Source: CAYGLF01 sp964350945 | GTDB lineage: Bacteria; Chlamydiota; Chlamydiia; Chlamydiales; JAAZZY01 | Direction: 5' to 3' | DNA length: 64,000 nt | NCBI GenBank assembly: GCA_964350945.1 | Contig: CAYGLF010000002.1 | Span: 124,001 to 188,000 of the forward strand | Shown: positions 16,403 through 26,422 of the stretch, piece after piece | Numbering within the stretch: the stretch's first letter is position 1 | Layout of the letters: the number at the start of each line of letters is the position of its first letter | Program-made: the position numbers and the translations under genes | The notes under the pieces: model-generated | What the model was told of the DNA's origin: nothing | What the model saw: the letters and a program-made list of their open reading frames with translations, nothing else | The model's database searches: none

Positions 16403-17498
16403 AGTCTTTTATATAAGAATCGTATGATTTTTTAACTTCTAAAATAGAAAATTCTGTAGATGTAGGGTGGATGTTTTCAAGGGTTAAGTGCGATTTTTCT
16501 AGCATCTCTTCGAAGGAAGCTAGTGAGCGTTCTTTCCCCCCTGTTATAGCTAACATAAGCAGGTCCATATTATTTGCATACAAAGACTGATCTTTAGGTT
16601 GTAGAACCACCTCTACAATGAGTAATCGGCTCTTTTCATTCATCGCTTGGTGGCAATTTTGCAGAATTTGAGTTGCTCGATCGTCATCCCAGTCATGTAG
16701 GACTGATTTCAAAATGTAGAGATCTTTGTTTTGTGGTATCTGCTTAAAAAAATCACCTCGAGAAAGTTCCATGTTTAGGTTGGTCATTGGCAATTTCTCT
16801 ACCACTTCAGGGAGCTCAAAAAGGGTTGCAGAAACATGAGGGTATCTGTGGACAAGGGCACTTAAAAACTGTCCGTGACCACCTCCAATATCTACTATTT
16901 TATCAAAAGGTGAAAAGTCAAAGGCAGAGAGCGCTGATTTAATAACGGCTTGTGATTTTTCTTTCATAGCTGCTTGGAAAAGAATTGCTTTATCAGGGTT
17001 ATTTTTAAAGTAACCGAATACGGGCTGTTGAAAGCTAAGCTCAAAGGCTGGAATTCCTTGCTGAATTGAGGGTAGAAGAGAGTCCCATGCTTTATGAATG
17101 TCTTGTCCATAAAAGATACATAGGGAGTGTAGTGAGTTAGGGTGTTTTACGCTTAGCATTGCACTTTCCTCAGTGTTGGAAAATATTTGGTGAGCATCTT
17201 CTTGAAAAATACCGTGCCCAGCTAGCATATGTAAGAGCCTATATAAAGAATCTGTATCAGCATCAGCGATTTTAGAAAGCTCTACGATAGATTTTGGACC
17301 AGCTTCTAAAGCTTCGGGGATTCCTAATTTGGTTGCTGTATAAATTCCACGAGAAATCCATTCTCCAGAGAAAAGATGCAGCAACTTCTCTCGATGTATT
17401 TCATGACTCTCTTCTATTTTTGCTAGTGCATAAGCAGGTGTTACACATAAGCTGACAATCAAAGTGGCAATAAAAAATCGTGTAAGTTTACTTGGCAT
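16395..17498 (-). CDS. SAM-dependent O-methyltransferase-like protein with a signal peptide
   Basis: 367 residues. Residues about 45-125 form a winged-helix dimerisation domain and the rest a class I methyltransferase of the plant-COMT/hydroxyindole O-methyltransferase type: IVDIGGGHGQFLSAL (SAM loop), LFELPEVV, and ILKSVLHDWDD. The family's catalytic His is present in that last motif. The odd part is the first 25 residues, FFIATLIVSLCVTPAYA, a convincing signal peptide absent from normal members. The ATG has GGAAG about ten bases upstream. The substrate is unknown. Confidence 0.85.
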   Translation of the reverse strand: MPSKLTRFFIATLIVSLCVTPAYALAKIEESHEIHREKLLHLFSGEWISRGIYTATKLGIPEALEAGPKSIVELSKIADADTDSLYRLLHMLAGHGIFQEDAHQIFSNTEESAMLSVKHPNSLHSLCIFYGQDIHKAWDSLLPSIQQGIPAFELSFQQPVFGYFKNNPDKAILFQAAMKEKSQAVIKSALSAFDFSPFDKIVDIGGGHGQFLSALVHRYPHVSATLFELPEVVEKLPMTNLNMELSRGDFFKQIPQNKDLYILKSVLHDWDDDRATQILQNCHQAMNEKSRLLIVEVVLQPKDQSLYANNMDLLMLAITGGKERSLASFEEMLEKSHLTLENIHPTSTEFSILEVKKSYDSYIKDSI

Positions 17499-17591
17499 AA
17501 GACTTCCTTGGAAATTCTAAATTATAAAGTTGAAAACTATAGCAAATTTGAAGATTAGACATGCTGTTTTGTTGAAAAAAAAATGGTGAAA

Positions 17592-20500
17592 CTAGGAGCT
17601 AGTATAGATATCTTTTTGAACGACCTGCAAGATTTCAATAAGGTCTTCACGTGAAAAGGATTTGACATGATCACTTTCTGAAGAGCCAACCACTTCTTCC
17701 ATCAACTCTCCTTTGGATCGGATAATTTGGTCAATCTTTTCTTCAAGAGTATTGAGAGTTACCATTTTAAAAACTTGCACCCCTTTTTGTTGTCCCATAC
17801 GGTGAACACGGTCTGTTGCTTGATTTTCACGGGCTGCATTCCACCAACGATCATAATGAATGACGACGGAAGCGGCTGTTAGATCAACTCCTAGTCCAAC
17901 AGCTTTAAGCGAGCCTACAAAAATTTCACACTTAGGATCTTCTTTAAAACGCTTTAAAGGTGCTTTCCGATCTTTGGTAGAACCACGTATTGAGGCATAC
18001 CCAATTTGATTTTGTTTTAAATAGTCTTCAATCAGATCTATCATTTTTAAATACTGCGAAAAAATGACGACTTTCTGGCCGCTTTCTCGAGACTCTTGTA
18101 AAAGCTCAATAAACAGCTCCCACTTTCCCGAAGAGCTTTTTTCATACTTAATAGGATCGATAGTTTTTGGGTGGTTGCAAATTTGCTTAAGCTTGGTTAA
18201 CAAAGAGAAAATATGCATGTAGGGGATCGGTTTCGATGAATTTTTTAAATCATCGAGAATCTGCTGTCTGGATTGGTTAATAGTCAAATTGTAGAGGTTA
18301 GACTGCTCAGGCGTTAGTTCGCAGTGAGAGGTTTGTTCTATTTTAGCAGGGAGCTCTTTTAAAACGTCCTCTTTTTTCCTTCTTAGGATAAAGGGTTCAA
18401 TCATTTTTTTTAATATTTTGATTTTATCAGTATCTTTATCTTTTTCAATAGGATTTATGAAAAAATCTCGGAAGTTATTTTCTAAAGGCATATACGAGGG
18501 GACAATTAAGTCCATCAAAGCTTTCAGCTCTCTTAAATGGTTTTCAATCGGAGTTCCGGTAAGTCCAAGTTTCATTTTAGATGAGACATTAGAAAGGGCA
18601 GAGTAGGTGAGGCTGCGGTGGTTTTTAGCCACTTGAATTTCATCGTAAATAGCGAGAGAGAAATTAATTTGTGAGATTTGTTTTTGGTCGATGCGTAAAA
18701 TCCCATAAGAGGTTAGGAAAATATCAAAAGTTTGCTGGAAGCGTTTCATTGAGCGATTCAAACCATAAAAGGTTAGAATTTTCATCTTAGGATAAAATTC
18801 TTGGAGCTTATCTTGCCAGTGGTAGATCACAGAAGTTGGGCAGACAATTAGAAATTTCTTTTTGGGGGCTTTAAAGCCGGCATAAGGGCGCTTGGTTTGT
18901 TTATTCTTAATGGCATTAATAAGAGCCATCGATTGCAGCGTTTTCCCAAGGCCCATGTCATCACAAAGGATGCCTGAGAGTCCATAGCAAGAGAGCTTCC
19001 AGAGCCATTCTAAGCCTATTTGCTGATAAGGCCTTAGACTTGCTTTAAAACCATTCAGCTTGGGGAGCGTTAAGTCCACAGATTCATTGATTTTAGCAAG
19101 GAGACTTTGAGGGGCTACATGCTCACAAAAAGCAGAGTCTATGGCTTCAATCCGAATGATGTCGATAGGATTGAGCTGTAGCCCATCTTCTTGAATTTGT
19201 CCTTTTTGGAGTTGAAAAATCCAAGAAAAGCGAGGGTGGTTTAATGAAATTAAACCTGCTTTTGAAAAATAAAAGGGATATCCTTTAGCATGTGCATGCA
19301 AAATTTCACTAATTTTAGCGGTTCCAAACTCACTTTTATAGATCAAATCAATGCACTTGCCAGACACTTGCTTTAGCTCGAGGTGTAAATCATTTGCTTC
19401 GATCAGCATTGGATCAATATGAGAAATGAATTCTTTGAGCTTTTTAAATTGGAAAGCTAAAAAAGCAGCTTGATCCTCGGGTAGAATGCGGACTTTTTTT
19501 TGAAAGCCCTTGGGAAGTGTTAAATGGGGTGGTAAGGGATAAAAACCCTCGTCTTTTACATAGGAAAAGTCATCAAAAAGTTCGACTTTTTTTTCTTTAT
19601 ATTCAGGGTGGAAATGGTATTGTGGGCTTAGGTGGATCTCTTGTTTTTCATGTTGCACAGAGAGGTGGATTGTCGCTTGCTTGACCGGGCATTTCGTGCT
19701 AAAAAATCCAGGGGTTTGCTCTAAATCTTCTTGGTGTGCGTGAATAAAACGGCCAATATCTTTTTTCTTAACAATTAGGCCATTACAAATAGGAGAAGAT
19801 GTGCGCATTTTGGTGTAAAATCCCTGTGACTGCACGTACACCCAATCTCCAAAATCAAATGAATGTTCATCCTGAGCCCCTAAATGAGAAGCAAATACGA
19901 GCTGCTGGTTGGCATTCACATCATATTCCATATGTGTTTGTACCGTCGCTAAGTGAACCTCAAATCCCTTTTGAGTATTCAGCCAGCTACGATGCTCATG
20001 GATGAACTCAGAGACCTGATCTTTGGGAATGAAAAGAGAGGGTTGTAAAAAAGCGCTCTCATAAAGTCTGTAAAATCCTCGATTTTCTAAAAAGACCCAT
20101 TTGCCAAAAAACACAGAATGTTTTTTTTCTAAGTCTTTGGGTTCAAATAGATATAGATCTATTAATAGATTCCATTGATCATCAAATTTAACTTGGTATT
20201 TAGGGGAAATGGGGTTGAGTTTAAGCTCTGCATTTTGCAAGTGCTTCTTAAAAAAAGGAGCATTTTTTTCCAGATGATGATCAATCTGGTGGGATAATAT
20301 TTTTTCTTTTTCAGGAAAGGTTTTGCCCAAAAGCTTATGGTAAAAACCTTGCTTGTGCATATAAATCCAGTCTCCAATGGGGTGGCCTTGTGACTGATCT
20401 TGTGGGTCGTCTGAGCGATCTTTTTCTGGATAGATAGAAAGTGACTTTTCTGATGGGTTGTATAATATTTTAGCAATTTCTTGAGTTTTAGATTGGTGAG

Positions 20501-21272
20501 CTTTAAGGGGAGAATCAATCGTATTTAAAAAGGGAATAATCTGTTTCAAAATTACAGGTGGAAGGGCAAAGCTGACCTTTACTGTTTGAAACACAATACT
20601 AATTTTATTGGGGAGGTGTTGAGAAGGGGTTATTTTAACTTGGTAGGGCTCTTTGTCTTCTTGCAAAAACATCAGCCATTTGGCAATGTCAGACCAAAAG
20701 GAGAGCTCAAATTTAAAAGTATCAGAAGGATGCCCCATTTTCCAAAGCTCCAACTCCTTTTTTGGCAAATTGGAAAATTTTAGCGAGGTTTCCTCAGTCT
20801 CTTTTTTCTTTTCAACAATGCACTCATAGAGTGTTTTAGTTGCTTTTGCATTTAAAGGCTGAATTGAAAAAAGGGTGTTTCGGCCTTCTTTAAGAGTATA
20901 TTGACCATCTTTTTGTGTTAAAATCTTTTGGCTGTAGCCATATTCCTGTGCAAATAAATGGCAAATCTGGCGCCAAAAGGAATGTTTAAAACGAATATGA
21001 AGCGGTCCATAATGCCCGTTAAAAATGCGAAGAGCAGCAGCAGCTAAGTGCTCGCAACTCAATGCGCTTTGAGTTTGGCAGGAGCAAAAGCAGTCTTTGA
21101 CCTGATTGTTAGGGTCGAGTGAAATAAAGGCCCACGTGGGATCTTGCGTGGTTTTATCAATCAATTGAATATGATAGGTTGCCCGAGAAAAAATAATCTC
21201 TTGGATTCTTCTCTCGTCTAGATATTCTTGAGCAACTTTTAAAAAGGGCTGAATGATGTCTTGTGTATACAT
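17592..21272 (-). CDS. SWIM zinc-finger SNF2-family helicase
   Basis: 1226 residues. An N-terminal SWIM finger is formed by Cys63, Cys65, Cys73 and His75. A long central region contains repeated FGDWVYV/GDWIYMHKQGFY-like units (about 300-620) of unknown role. The ATPase core has the Walker A segment CDDMGLGKTLQS at about 763-775, a DEIQ box in place of DEAH, and the C-terminal helicase lobe with NQATDRVHRMGQ. Chlamydiae encode SNF2/Mot1-like proteins, which may remodel DNA-protein complexes such as histone-like-protein chromatin; the role here is inference. Confidence 0.92.
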   Translation of the reverse strand: MYTQDIIQPFLKVAQEYLDERRIQEIIFSRATYHIQLIDKTTQDPTWAFISLDPNNQVKDCFCSCQTQSALSCEHLAAAALRIFNGHYGPLHIRFKHSFWRQICHLFAQEYGYSQKILTQKDGQYTLKEGRNTLFSIQPLNAKATKTLYECIVEKKKETEETSLKFSNLPKKELELWKMGHPSDTFKFELSFWSDIAKWLMFLQEDKEPYQVKITPSQHLPNKISIVFQTVKVSFALPPVILKQIIPFLNTIDSPLKAHQSKTQEIAKILYNPSEKSLSIYPEKDRSDDPQDQSQGHPIGDWIYMHKQGFYHKLLGKTFPEKEKILSHQIDHHLEKNAPFFKKHLQNAELKLNPISPKYQVKFDDQWNLLIDLYLFEPKDLEKKHSVFFGKWVFLENRGFYRLYESAFLQPSLFIPKDQVSEFIHEHRSWLNTQKGFEVHLATVQTHMEYDVNANQQLVFASHLGAQDEHSFDFGDWVYVQSQGFYTKMRTSSPICNGLIVKKKDIGRFIHAHQEDLEQTPGFFSTKCPVKQATIHLSVQHEKQEIHLSPQYHFHPEYKEKKVELFDDFSYVKDEGFYPLPPHLTLPKGFQKKVRILPEDQAAFLAFQFKKLKEFISHIDPMLIEANDLHLELKQVSGKCIDLIYKSEFGTAKISEILHAHAKGYPFYFSKAGLISLNHPRFSWIFQLQKGQIQEDGLQLNPIDIIRIEAIDSAFCEHVAPQSLLAKINESVDLTLPKLNGFKASLRPYQQIGLEWLWKLSCYGLSGILCDDMGLGKTLQSMALINAIKNKQTKRPYAGFKAPKKKFLIVCPTSVIYHWQDKLQEFYPKMKILTFYGLNRSMKRFQQTFDIFLTSYGILRIDQKQISQINFSLAIYDEIQVAKNHRSLTYSALSNVSSKMKLGLTGTPIENHLRELKALMDLIVPSYMPLENNFRDFFINPIEKDKDTDKIKILKKMIEPFILRRKKEDVLKELPAKIEQTSHCELTPEQSNLYNLTINQSRQQILDDLKNSSKPIPYMHIFSLLTKLKQICNHPKTIDPIKYEKSSSGKWELFIELLQESRESGQKVVIFSQYLKMIDLIEDYLKQNQIGYASIRGSTKDRKAPLKRFKEDPKCEIFVGSLKAVGLGVDLTAASVVIHYDRWWNAARENQATDRVHRMGQQKGVQVFKMVTLNTLEEKIDQIIRSKGELMEEVVGSSESDHVKSFSREDLIEILQVVQKDIYTSS

Positions 21273-21368
21273 CGCAAAATCATGGTTTCCAATTATTTCG
21301 GAACCATAGCAAATTACCCTTTTTGAGAATAGGACTTAACCCATTTATTCAAGAGCTTTGGTGATATA

Positions 21369-21389
21369 AAATAGATTTGGGGTCTATTT
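21369..21389 (-). terminator. Possible weak terminator of the 120-residue gene
   Basis: Seven-base perfect stem AAATAGA/TCTATTT with a seven-base loop, overlapping the stop codon of the preceding gene. On the minus strand it is followed by TTATATC rather than a strong T-run, so it may be only a stabilising hairpin. Confidence 0.3.
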
Positions 21390-21750
21390 AGACAGCCTTA
21401 GAGTCCTCAACGCCAATTGCCGCAGTGCTTGAGCTGTTAGTCGCTCCTTGAGTGTTTGCAGCCGCATTCGCAGGCAAACCAGCTCCAGAAGGTGCGCTAG
21501 GCGTGTTTTCAGCAATACTTTGAGCGATGCCAGAAGCTTCATCTGCAGCCGCTTGACCTGCTTTACGCGCTTCAGCACTTTCTTTAGCATTTTCTTCAGC
21601 GTTTTTCTGCATCACTTTGAGGCATGAGTTAATGACAGCAACCAGCTCCATAAGGCAGTTAGCAAATAGAATTTCCTGCTTTTTATCCCCTTTAGGAGGT
21701 GGATTTCCAACACTTGGATTACTGGATGTATTAGTAGCTTGAACAGTCAT
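21388..21750 (-). CDS. Small Ala/Ser/Gln-rich protein, unknown, possible secreted effector
   Basis: 120 residues from the ATG at 21750, which has AGGAG nine bases upstream. A GTG 21 bases earlier is in frame but lies upstream of that site. The N-terminus (about 1-30) is Thr/Ser/Asn/Pro-rich with no signal peptide. A short hydrophobic helix containing two Cys (about 35-50) is followed by an Ala/Glu-rich helix, and the tail is Ala/Ser/Thr-rich. A disordered polar N-terminus is compatible with a type III substrate, but no family is recognised. Confidence 0.55.
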   Translation of the reverse strand: MTVQATNTSSNPSVGNPPPKGDKKQEILFANCLMELVAVINSCLKVMQKNAEENAKESAEARKAGQAAADEASGIAQSIAENTPSAPSGAGLPANAAANTQGATNSSSTAAIGVEDSKAV

Positions 21751-21941
21751 AAAGTTCTCCTGGTTACCCACCTAGTATATCAAAAAAGGCTTTTTTTGTC
21801 AAGAGTTTATTTAAGAAGGTTTATTTGTAAGTGTATTATATATAGATATTTAAGTTTTATTAAAAGAGAGACTTAGAGGTGGTTTCTAGGAAAGGGTATT
21901 ATTCGAAGGAGCGTGGAGCAGAAACTGTAGAGGAGGGGCTA

Positions 21942-24900
21942 TTAAAGAGCTGCTTGAGGTTGAGGCTCTTCTTTTTCTGGCTGAGAATTAAATTCGAAGG
22001 GAATCACTTTTGTCACGCCTTTTTCTTGCATCGAAATTCCTAGAAGGATGTCTGCCATTGCCATGGTGCGCTTGTTGTGGGTAATGATGATAAACTGATG
22101 GTTTTTCACAAACTGTTTGAGCACCTTAGTAAACCTTTCAACATTGGTATCATCAAGTGGAGCATCAATCTCATCAAGGATACAAAAAGGGATCGATTGA
22201 GTCTCAAAAAGTGCAAACAAAAGAGCGGTGGCTGTCAAACATTTTTCTCCACCAGACAACTGATGGATTGAGCGCATCTTTTTCCCCGGAGGTTGTGCAA
22301 TGATATCAATTCCAGCATCGAGCACATCTTCACCAGCGCTGAGTTTTAAATCGGCTTCTCCACCGTTAAATAGTAGAGCATAGTTTGTTCTAAAGTGGGT
22401 GCGTATGTTTTCAAAGGTTTCTAAAAATAATTTGCGGCTTTCATTGTCTAGTTCAGTGATAATTTCTATCAGTTTTCCCTGAGAGGCATTGAGGTCTTCT
22501 ATCTGAGCTTGTAGGAATGAGAAGCGCTCTTGCTGCTCTTTACAGTCAGCAACTGCTTTTAAATTGATTTCACCAAGGCTTTCTAAGTGCTTTCTAGTTT
22601 TTTTAATTTCTTGCTCTGTCTTTTGTACTGAAAAAGAAGCTTCAATAGCCATTGCACGAACTTCTTCAACACTTAGCTGATATTTTTCGAAGATCTCGCT
22701 GTAAAGAAGGTCATTTTCACCAGAAAAGCGTGAAATTTGATTGTTCGTCACCAAGCTTTCTTGTTGGTTTTTTTCCAGATCACTGCGGTGTTGTTTCATT
22801 GTCTCTTCTATTTGAAGCTGGTCTAGCTCAATCTTTTCTAATGCTTCTTCAAAAGACTGGTAGTGCGTTTGAGCTGTTGTCAAAGACTCTAAAAGCTTTT
22901 TTTCTCGCTCTAAAAATTGGTGATTTTGATTTTCTAAAGCGCTGTAGTCTTGTTCGTTTTTTTCAATATCATGGTTCATCTTTTCGATTTGTTCTTCAAA
23001 ATCTTCGCTTTTTGATTCAAAAATTTTAATGGATTCTTGCAGGTTTTGAGCTTCTTTCTCAAATCCTTTGATGCGATTTTCAAGCGATTGTTTTAAAGAC
23101 CTAGTCTCTGAAAGAGAATGGTAGTTTTTTTCAAACTGGCTTTCAATTTGATGAAAGGTTTGCTCTTGTTCTTCACGCCGCTTTTTTTTCTCATCAAATT
23201 GGCAAGAGAGGGCTTTTTTCTGATCTAAAAGTGTTGCCAGAGACTCTTTTAGACCCTGATGACTACTTTGTGACTCGTTGTATTTTTCTTCTAAAGAAGT
23301 ACTTCGAGTTAAACAAGCCTCTAGCTTTAGCTCGACTTCAACCAGTGACATTTTGCTCTTATCTTTCTTTTCTTTGGTGTCAATAAATTGCTCTTGCAAT
23401 AGGTCAACTTGAGTTTGCTTTTCTTCAACTTCTTTGCAAAGTTTTTGGTGTGATTCTTCAAATAGAAAAAGACTCTTATAATTTTCCTTAAGTTCAGCTT
23501 CACGTAAAAAGAGATTGGTTTTTTCAGAAGAAATATTGTGGAGGACTTTTTTTTGATCAAAAAAGAATTTCTTCTGAATAAAAGTCATCGGCTTTAATGG
23601 TTTTAGAAAGTCTTCCTTTTCTTGGACGGCACTTAGAAAGTGATTAGCAACCGGATTGGGTTGTGCAATCTTTTGCTCATTGGTAGAGGCAGGTTCGTTA
23701 AGGTGTTCGAGGCACAGAATTGAAAAGCCTTGTAAGTTTTTACTTTGTGCAAGCTTAAGGGTTAGGTCTAAGTCATCCGCTTTCTTAACAATAAGAGTTT
23801 GCAAATAAGGACCCAAAAGAGCAGACACGCAGATCTCAAACCCTTTAAGAGGTGTGATCCATTCAGCAATGGGTGTGACTTTTTCAAAAAGTGGAGATGA
23901 TGGATCTTGGGAGAGCTGTAAAATTTTCTTGGCTGATGAGTCATAGCCATCCAGCTCGTCTTTGAGCTTTTGCAGCAAGTCGACATTTGATTTTGTGGTG
24001 TTCAGTTGATTAGAAAGAACCTTGAGTTTTTCATTTTTTGTGGTTAAATGTTCTTGCTGCTCTTTTAACCCACTAGCTTGTTGCTCTAAAAGCGTTTCCA
24101 AATCCTGGTGTTTTGAAAAAAGCTCTTTTTGCAAAGATTTGAAAGAGGCGAGCTGAGATTGGGATTCTTTAAGTTTTTCGAGATAATTTTTTTCCTGTAA
24201 AGTGATCTGATTGTGGCGCTCTTGGGCGCGCTCTAGTTGCGCACAGGCATTTTTAAATTCCAGTTGTAGCTTCGTCTCATGGTTGACCACTTCTAGCAAA
24301 ACTTTTTGGGTTTCTTTGCGCAACGCGCTCTTGGTTTGTACTTGCTCTTCTAAACTTAAAACTTTACTTAAAGATGTGGTATGATCTTTGGATAAAACTT
24401 TTAAATTTTCCGAGTGGTGCTTGAGCTTTTCTTGGTTTTCTAAATAAATCTTATGCTCTTGCAAGTGTTTTTGGTGAAACTCTTGCAATTTTTTTCGTAA
24501 CAAGCTTTTTTGTTCAAAAAGTTCATCTTGCTTTTTCTTATGAGAAGTATATTCAAAAGAGGCAAGTTCTTTTGTTTTTTTGACTTCAAAGAACGCCTCA
24601 TAAGCTTGTTTGGCCTGCTTGGATTTTAGATGATGTTCTTCTTTGTGAGTTTTAAGTTCTTGCTCGAGTTGCTTTAGCTGTTTTTTTAGTGCCCCTGCTG
24701 CTTGCTCATTTTGTTTAAGTTCTTGCTCAAGCTGTCCATTTTTAGAGTCATTTTTTTGCCACTTTCGAATCAGGAGTTCTTTGGAAAGTTTTGCAAGGAG
24801 CTCTTTTTGTTGTTTATAGATTTCAGCTTCTTGAGCTTGCTTAATTAAAGTTTCAATCTGCTTATTGACTTCGCCCTGGATGTCAAGAATACGTTTTAAA

Positions 24901-25460
24901 TTGGCGTCAACTTGAGCTAATTTACGTAGAGACTCTTTGCGCTTTTCTTTAAAGTGCATTACTTTAGCAGCTTCTTCAAAAATAACGCGGCGCTCGAGCG
25001 GTGATGAGGTGATCAACTCATCTATTTTACCTTGCTCAAAAATATAAAAAGCATTTTTCCCAAGGCCTGCTTCCCACAAAAGTTTTTGCACATCTTTAAG
25101 GCGGACAGGATTGCGGTTAATACTCCATTCGGATTCCCCACTGCGATAGAGCCTTCGGGTGATGCAAACTTCTTTAAAACCTAGTGAAAGGGTCTCTTTA
25201 ACTTTAGAGAAGGTAAGCGAGATCTGTGCGTAATTTAATGGTTTGCGTTGTGTGGTTCCCGAGAAAATCACATCAGTCATTTTTTCACTGCGTAATGATT
25301 TGGCAGTAGGGCCCCCTAATACCCAACGAAAGGCATCGACAACATTAGACTTTCCACAGCCGTTAGGTCCAACAATGGCAGTAATGGGCTTAGAAAATTT
25401 AATCACCGTGCGATCGGCAAATGATTTAAAGCCTATGATTTCTATTTGTTCTAAATACAT
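21942..25460 (-). CDS. smc: Chromosome partition protein SMC
   Basis: Condensin ATPase that organises and segregates the chromosome. 1172 residues, normal for bacterial SMC. Walker A GPNGCGKS is at residues 31-38. Long coiled coils rich in Lys, Gln and Glu lie on both sides of a hinge at about 500-620. The C-terminal signature LSGGEKCLTATALLF and Walker B FCILDEIDAPLDD are intact. The tail ends in Pro/Gln residues. No scpA or scpB lies beside it. Confidence 0.96.
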   Translation of the reverse strand: MYLEQIEIIGFKSFADRTVIKFSKPITAIVGPNGCGKSNVVDAFRWVLGGPTAKSLRSEKMTDVIFSGTTQRKPLNYAQISLTFSKVKETLSLGFKEVCITRRLYRSGESEWSINRNPVRLKDVQKLLWEAGLGKNAFYIFEQGKIDELITSSPLERRVIFEEAAKVMHFKEKRKESLRKLAQVDANLKRILDIQGEVNKQIETLIKQAQEAEIYKQQKELLAKLSKELLIRKWQKNDSKNGQLEQELKQNEQAAGALKKQLKQLEQELKTHKEEHHLKSKQAKQAYEAFFEVKKTKELASFEYTSHKKKQDELFEQKSLLRKKLQEFHQKHLQEHKIYLENQEKLKHHSENLKVLSKDHTTSLSKVLSLEEQVQTKSALRKETQKVLLEVVNHETKLQLEFKNACAQLERAQERHNQITLQEKNYLEKLKESQSQLASFKSLQKELFSKHQDLETLLEQQASGLKEQQEHLTTKNEKLKVLSNQLNTTKSNVDLLQKLKDELDGYDSSAKKILQLSQDPSSPLFEKVTPIAEWITPLKGFEICVSALLGPYLQTLIVKKADDLDLTLKLAQSKNLQGFSILCLEHLNEPASTNEQKIAQPNPVANHFLSAVQEKEDFLKPLKPMTFIQKKFFFDQKKVLHNISSEKTNLFLREAELKENYKSLFLFEESHQKLCKEVEEKQTQVDLLQEQFIDTKEKKDKSKMSLVEVELKLEACLTRSTSLEEKYNESQSSHQGLKESLATLLDQKKALSCQFDEKKKRREEQEQTFHQIESQFEKNYHSLSETRSLKQSLENRIKGFEKEAQNLQESIKIFESKSEDFEEQIEKMNHDIEKNEQDYSALENQNHQFLEREKKLLESLTTAQTHYQSFEEALEKIELDQLQIEETMKQHRSDLEKNQQESLVTNNQISRFSGENDLLYSEIFEKYQLSVEEVRAMAIEASFSVQKTEQEIKKTRKHLESLGEINLKAVADCKEQQERFSFLQAQIEDLNASQGKLIEIITELDNESRKLFLETFENIRTHFRTNYALLFNGGEADLKLSAGEDVLDAGIDIIAQPPGKKMRSIHQLSGGEKCLTATALLFALFETQSIPFCILDEIDAPLDDTNVERFTKVLKQFVKNHQFIIITHNKRTMAMADILLGISMQEKGVTKVIPFEFNSQPEKEEPQPQAAL

Positions 25461-25548
25461 CTACTTTTTGGGTCTGATTTAAGTATTGGGATATGCCATG
25501 GATATGCGCAATAAAACAAGACTATTTTACAACAAAAGGGCTTTTTCT

Positions 25549-26247
25549 TTAAGAAAATTTCAAGTAATTAGAGATACTTAAATTTTTAATTTTATGGGAA
25601 ATGATTGCAGTTGTAATACATGCGTATTTAACCACAGGGGGCATAAGATATTTTTTAATTAATCCCATGGTGGGGCTAGTTTCTCGTTCTTTACTGTCAG
25701 CTGAAAGAGTCATATCTCGACGCAGCGAATAGGCAAGGCATGCCAGCATCATTATATTCAGAGAAATTTGAAGATTGGTAAATTTCTCTTCGGCAGCTTT
25801 TGCGATCAAAAGGGGAATATAGGAGAGTGAAGTATTGAGCAGCTGGTAGGCCATTGAGCGGTTTTCTCGATTTCCACTTAACCATTGGACACTTGCGACA
25901 GCAAAGTCAGAGGTTTGCTTCCAAAATAAAATGATACGAAAAAATTGAGTTAGAGGGTGTTTATCTAGGAACTTGGCACAATCTTTGAATTTTGTATACG
26001 CTGTCTCTCCCTGTGGTAAGCTTGTACTGCTCGGTGTTTGGGCTCCAAAAATGGAGATATAAGCCTGAAGCTGAATAAAAACCTCATTGTTGAAGCTCGA
26101 GAGGATTTCAATATCCGATGCTATATGCCTAAGGGCTTGTTGGAGACGATACGTTTTTCCAACAATACCAACACCATAAGAAGCTTGAATTGCTTGCTCT
26201 GGCACTTTAATCTCAAGAGATCTATTGGGTGCAGACGTCGTCGTCAT
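25549..26247 (-). CDS. Unknown protein with hydrophobic helices
   Basis: 232 residues, no family recognised. The N-terminal 20 residues are polar with no signal peptide. The rest is helical, with moderately hydrophobic stretches at about 155-180 (YIPLLIAKA, MMLACLAYSL) and 208-222 (KYACITTAIISH) that may be membrane-associated. AAGGA is about ten bases before the ATG. It sits between smc and serS on the minus strand, divergent from serS. It could be a lineage-specific inclusion-membrane or effector-type protein, but nothing in the sequence proves this. Confidence 0.55.
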   Translation of the reverse strand: MTTTSAPNRSLEIKVPEQAIQASYGVGIVGKTYRLQQALRHIASDIEILSSFNNEVFIQLQAYISIFGAQTPSSTSLPQGETAYTKFKDCAKFLDKHPLTQFFRIILFWKQTSDFAVASVQWLSGNRENRSMAYQLLNTSLSYIPLLIAKAAEEKFTNLQISLNIMMLACLAYSLRRDMTLSADSKERETSPTMGLIKKYLMPPVVKYACITTAIISHKIKNLSISNYLKFS

Positions 26248-26422
26248 TGCATTTTCCTTAAATAATATTTAGTTCCTGAACAAATTGTACAATAACTTTA
26301 TTAATTTCTTATAAAGAATGGAAGCTTTTAGGTGTTTTATAAAGTGTCAAAAAAATATTTTACTTTTGAATCTATCAAGCAAATAGCCTACAATGGCAAT
26401 TTTTAATAAACAACCCGATGCC

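Noticed and set aside
22077..23029. Plus-strand frames inside smc
   Set aside because: They lie opposite intact SMC domains and resemble no protein; artefacts of coiled-coil codon bias.
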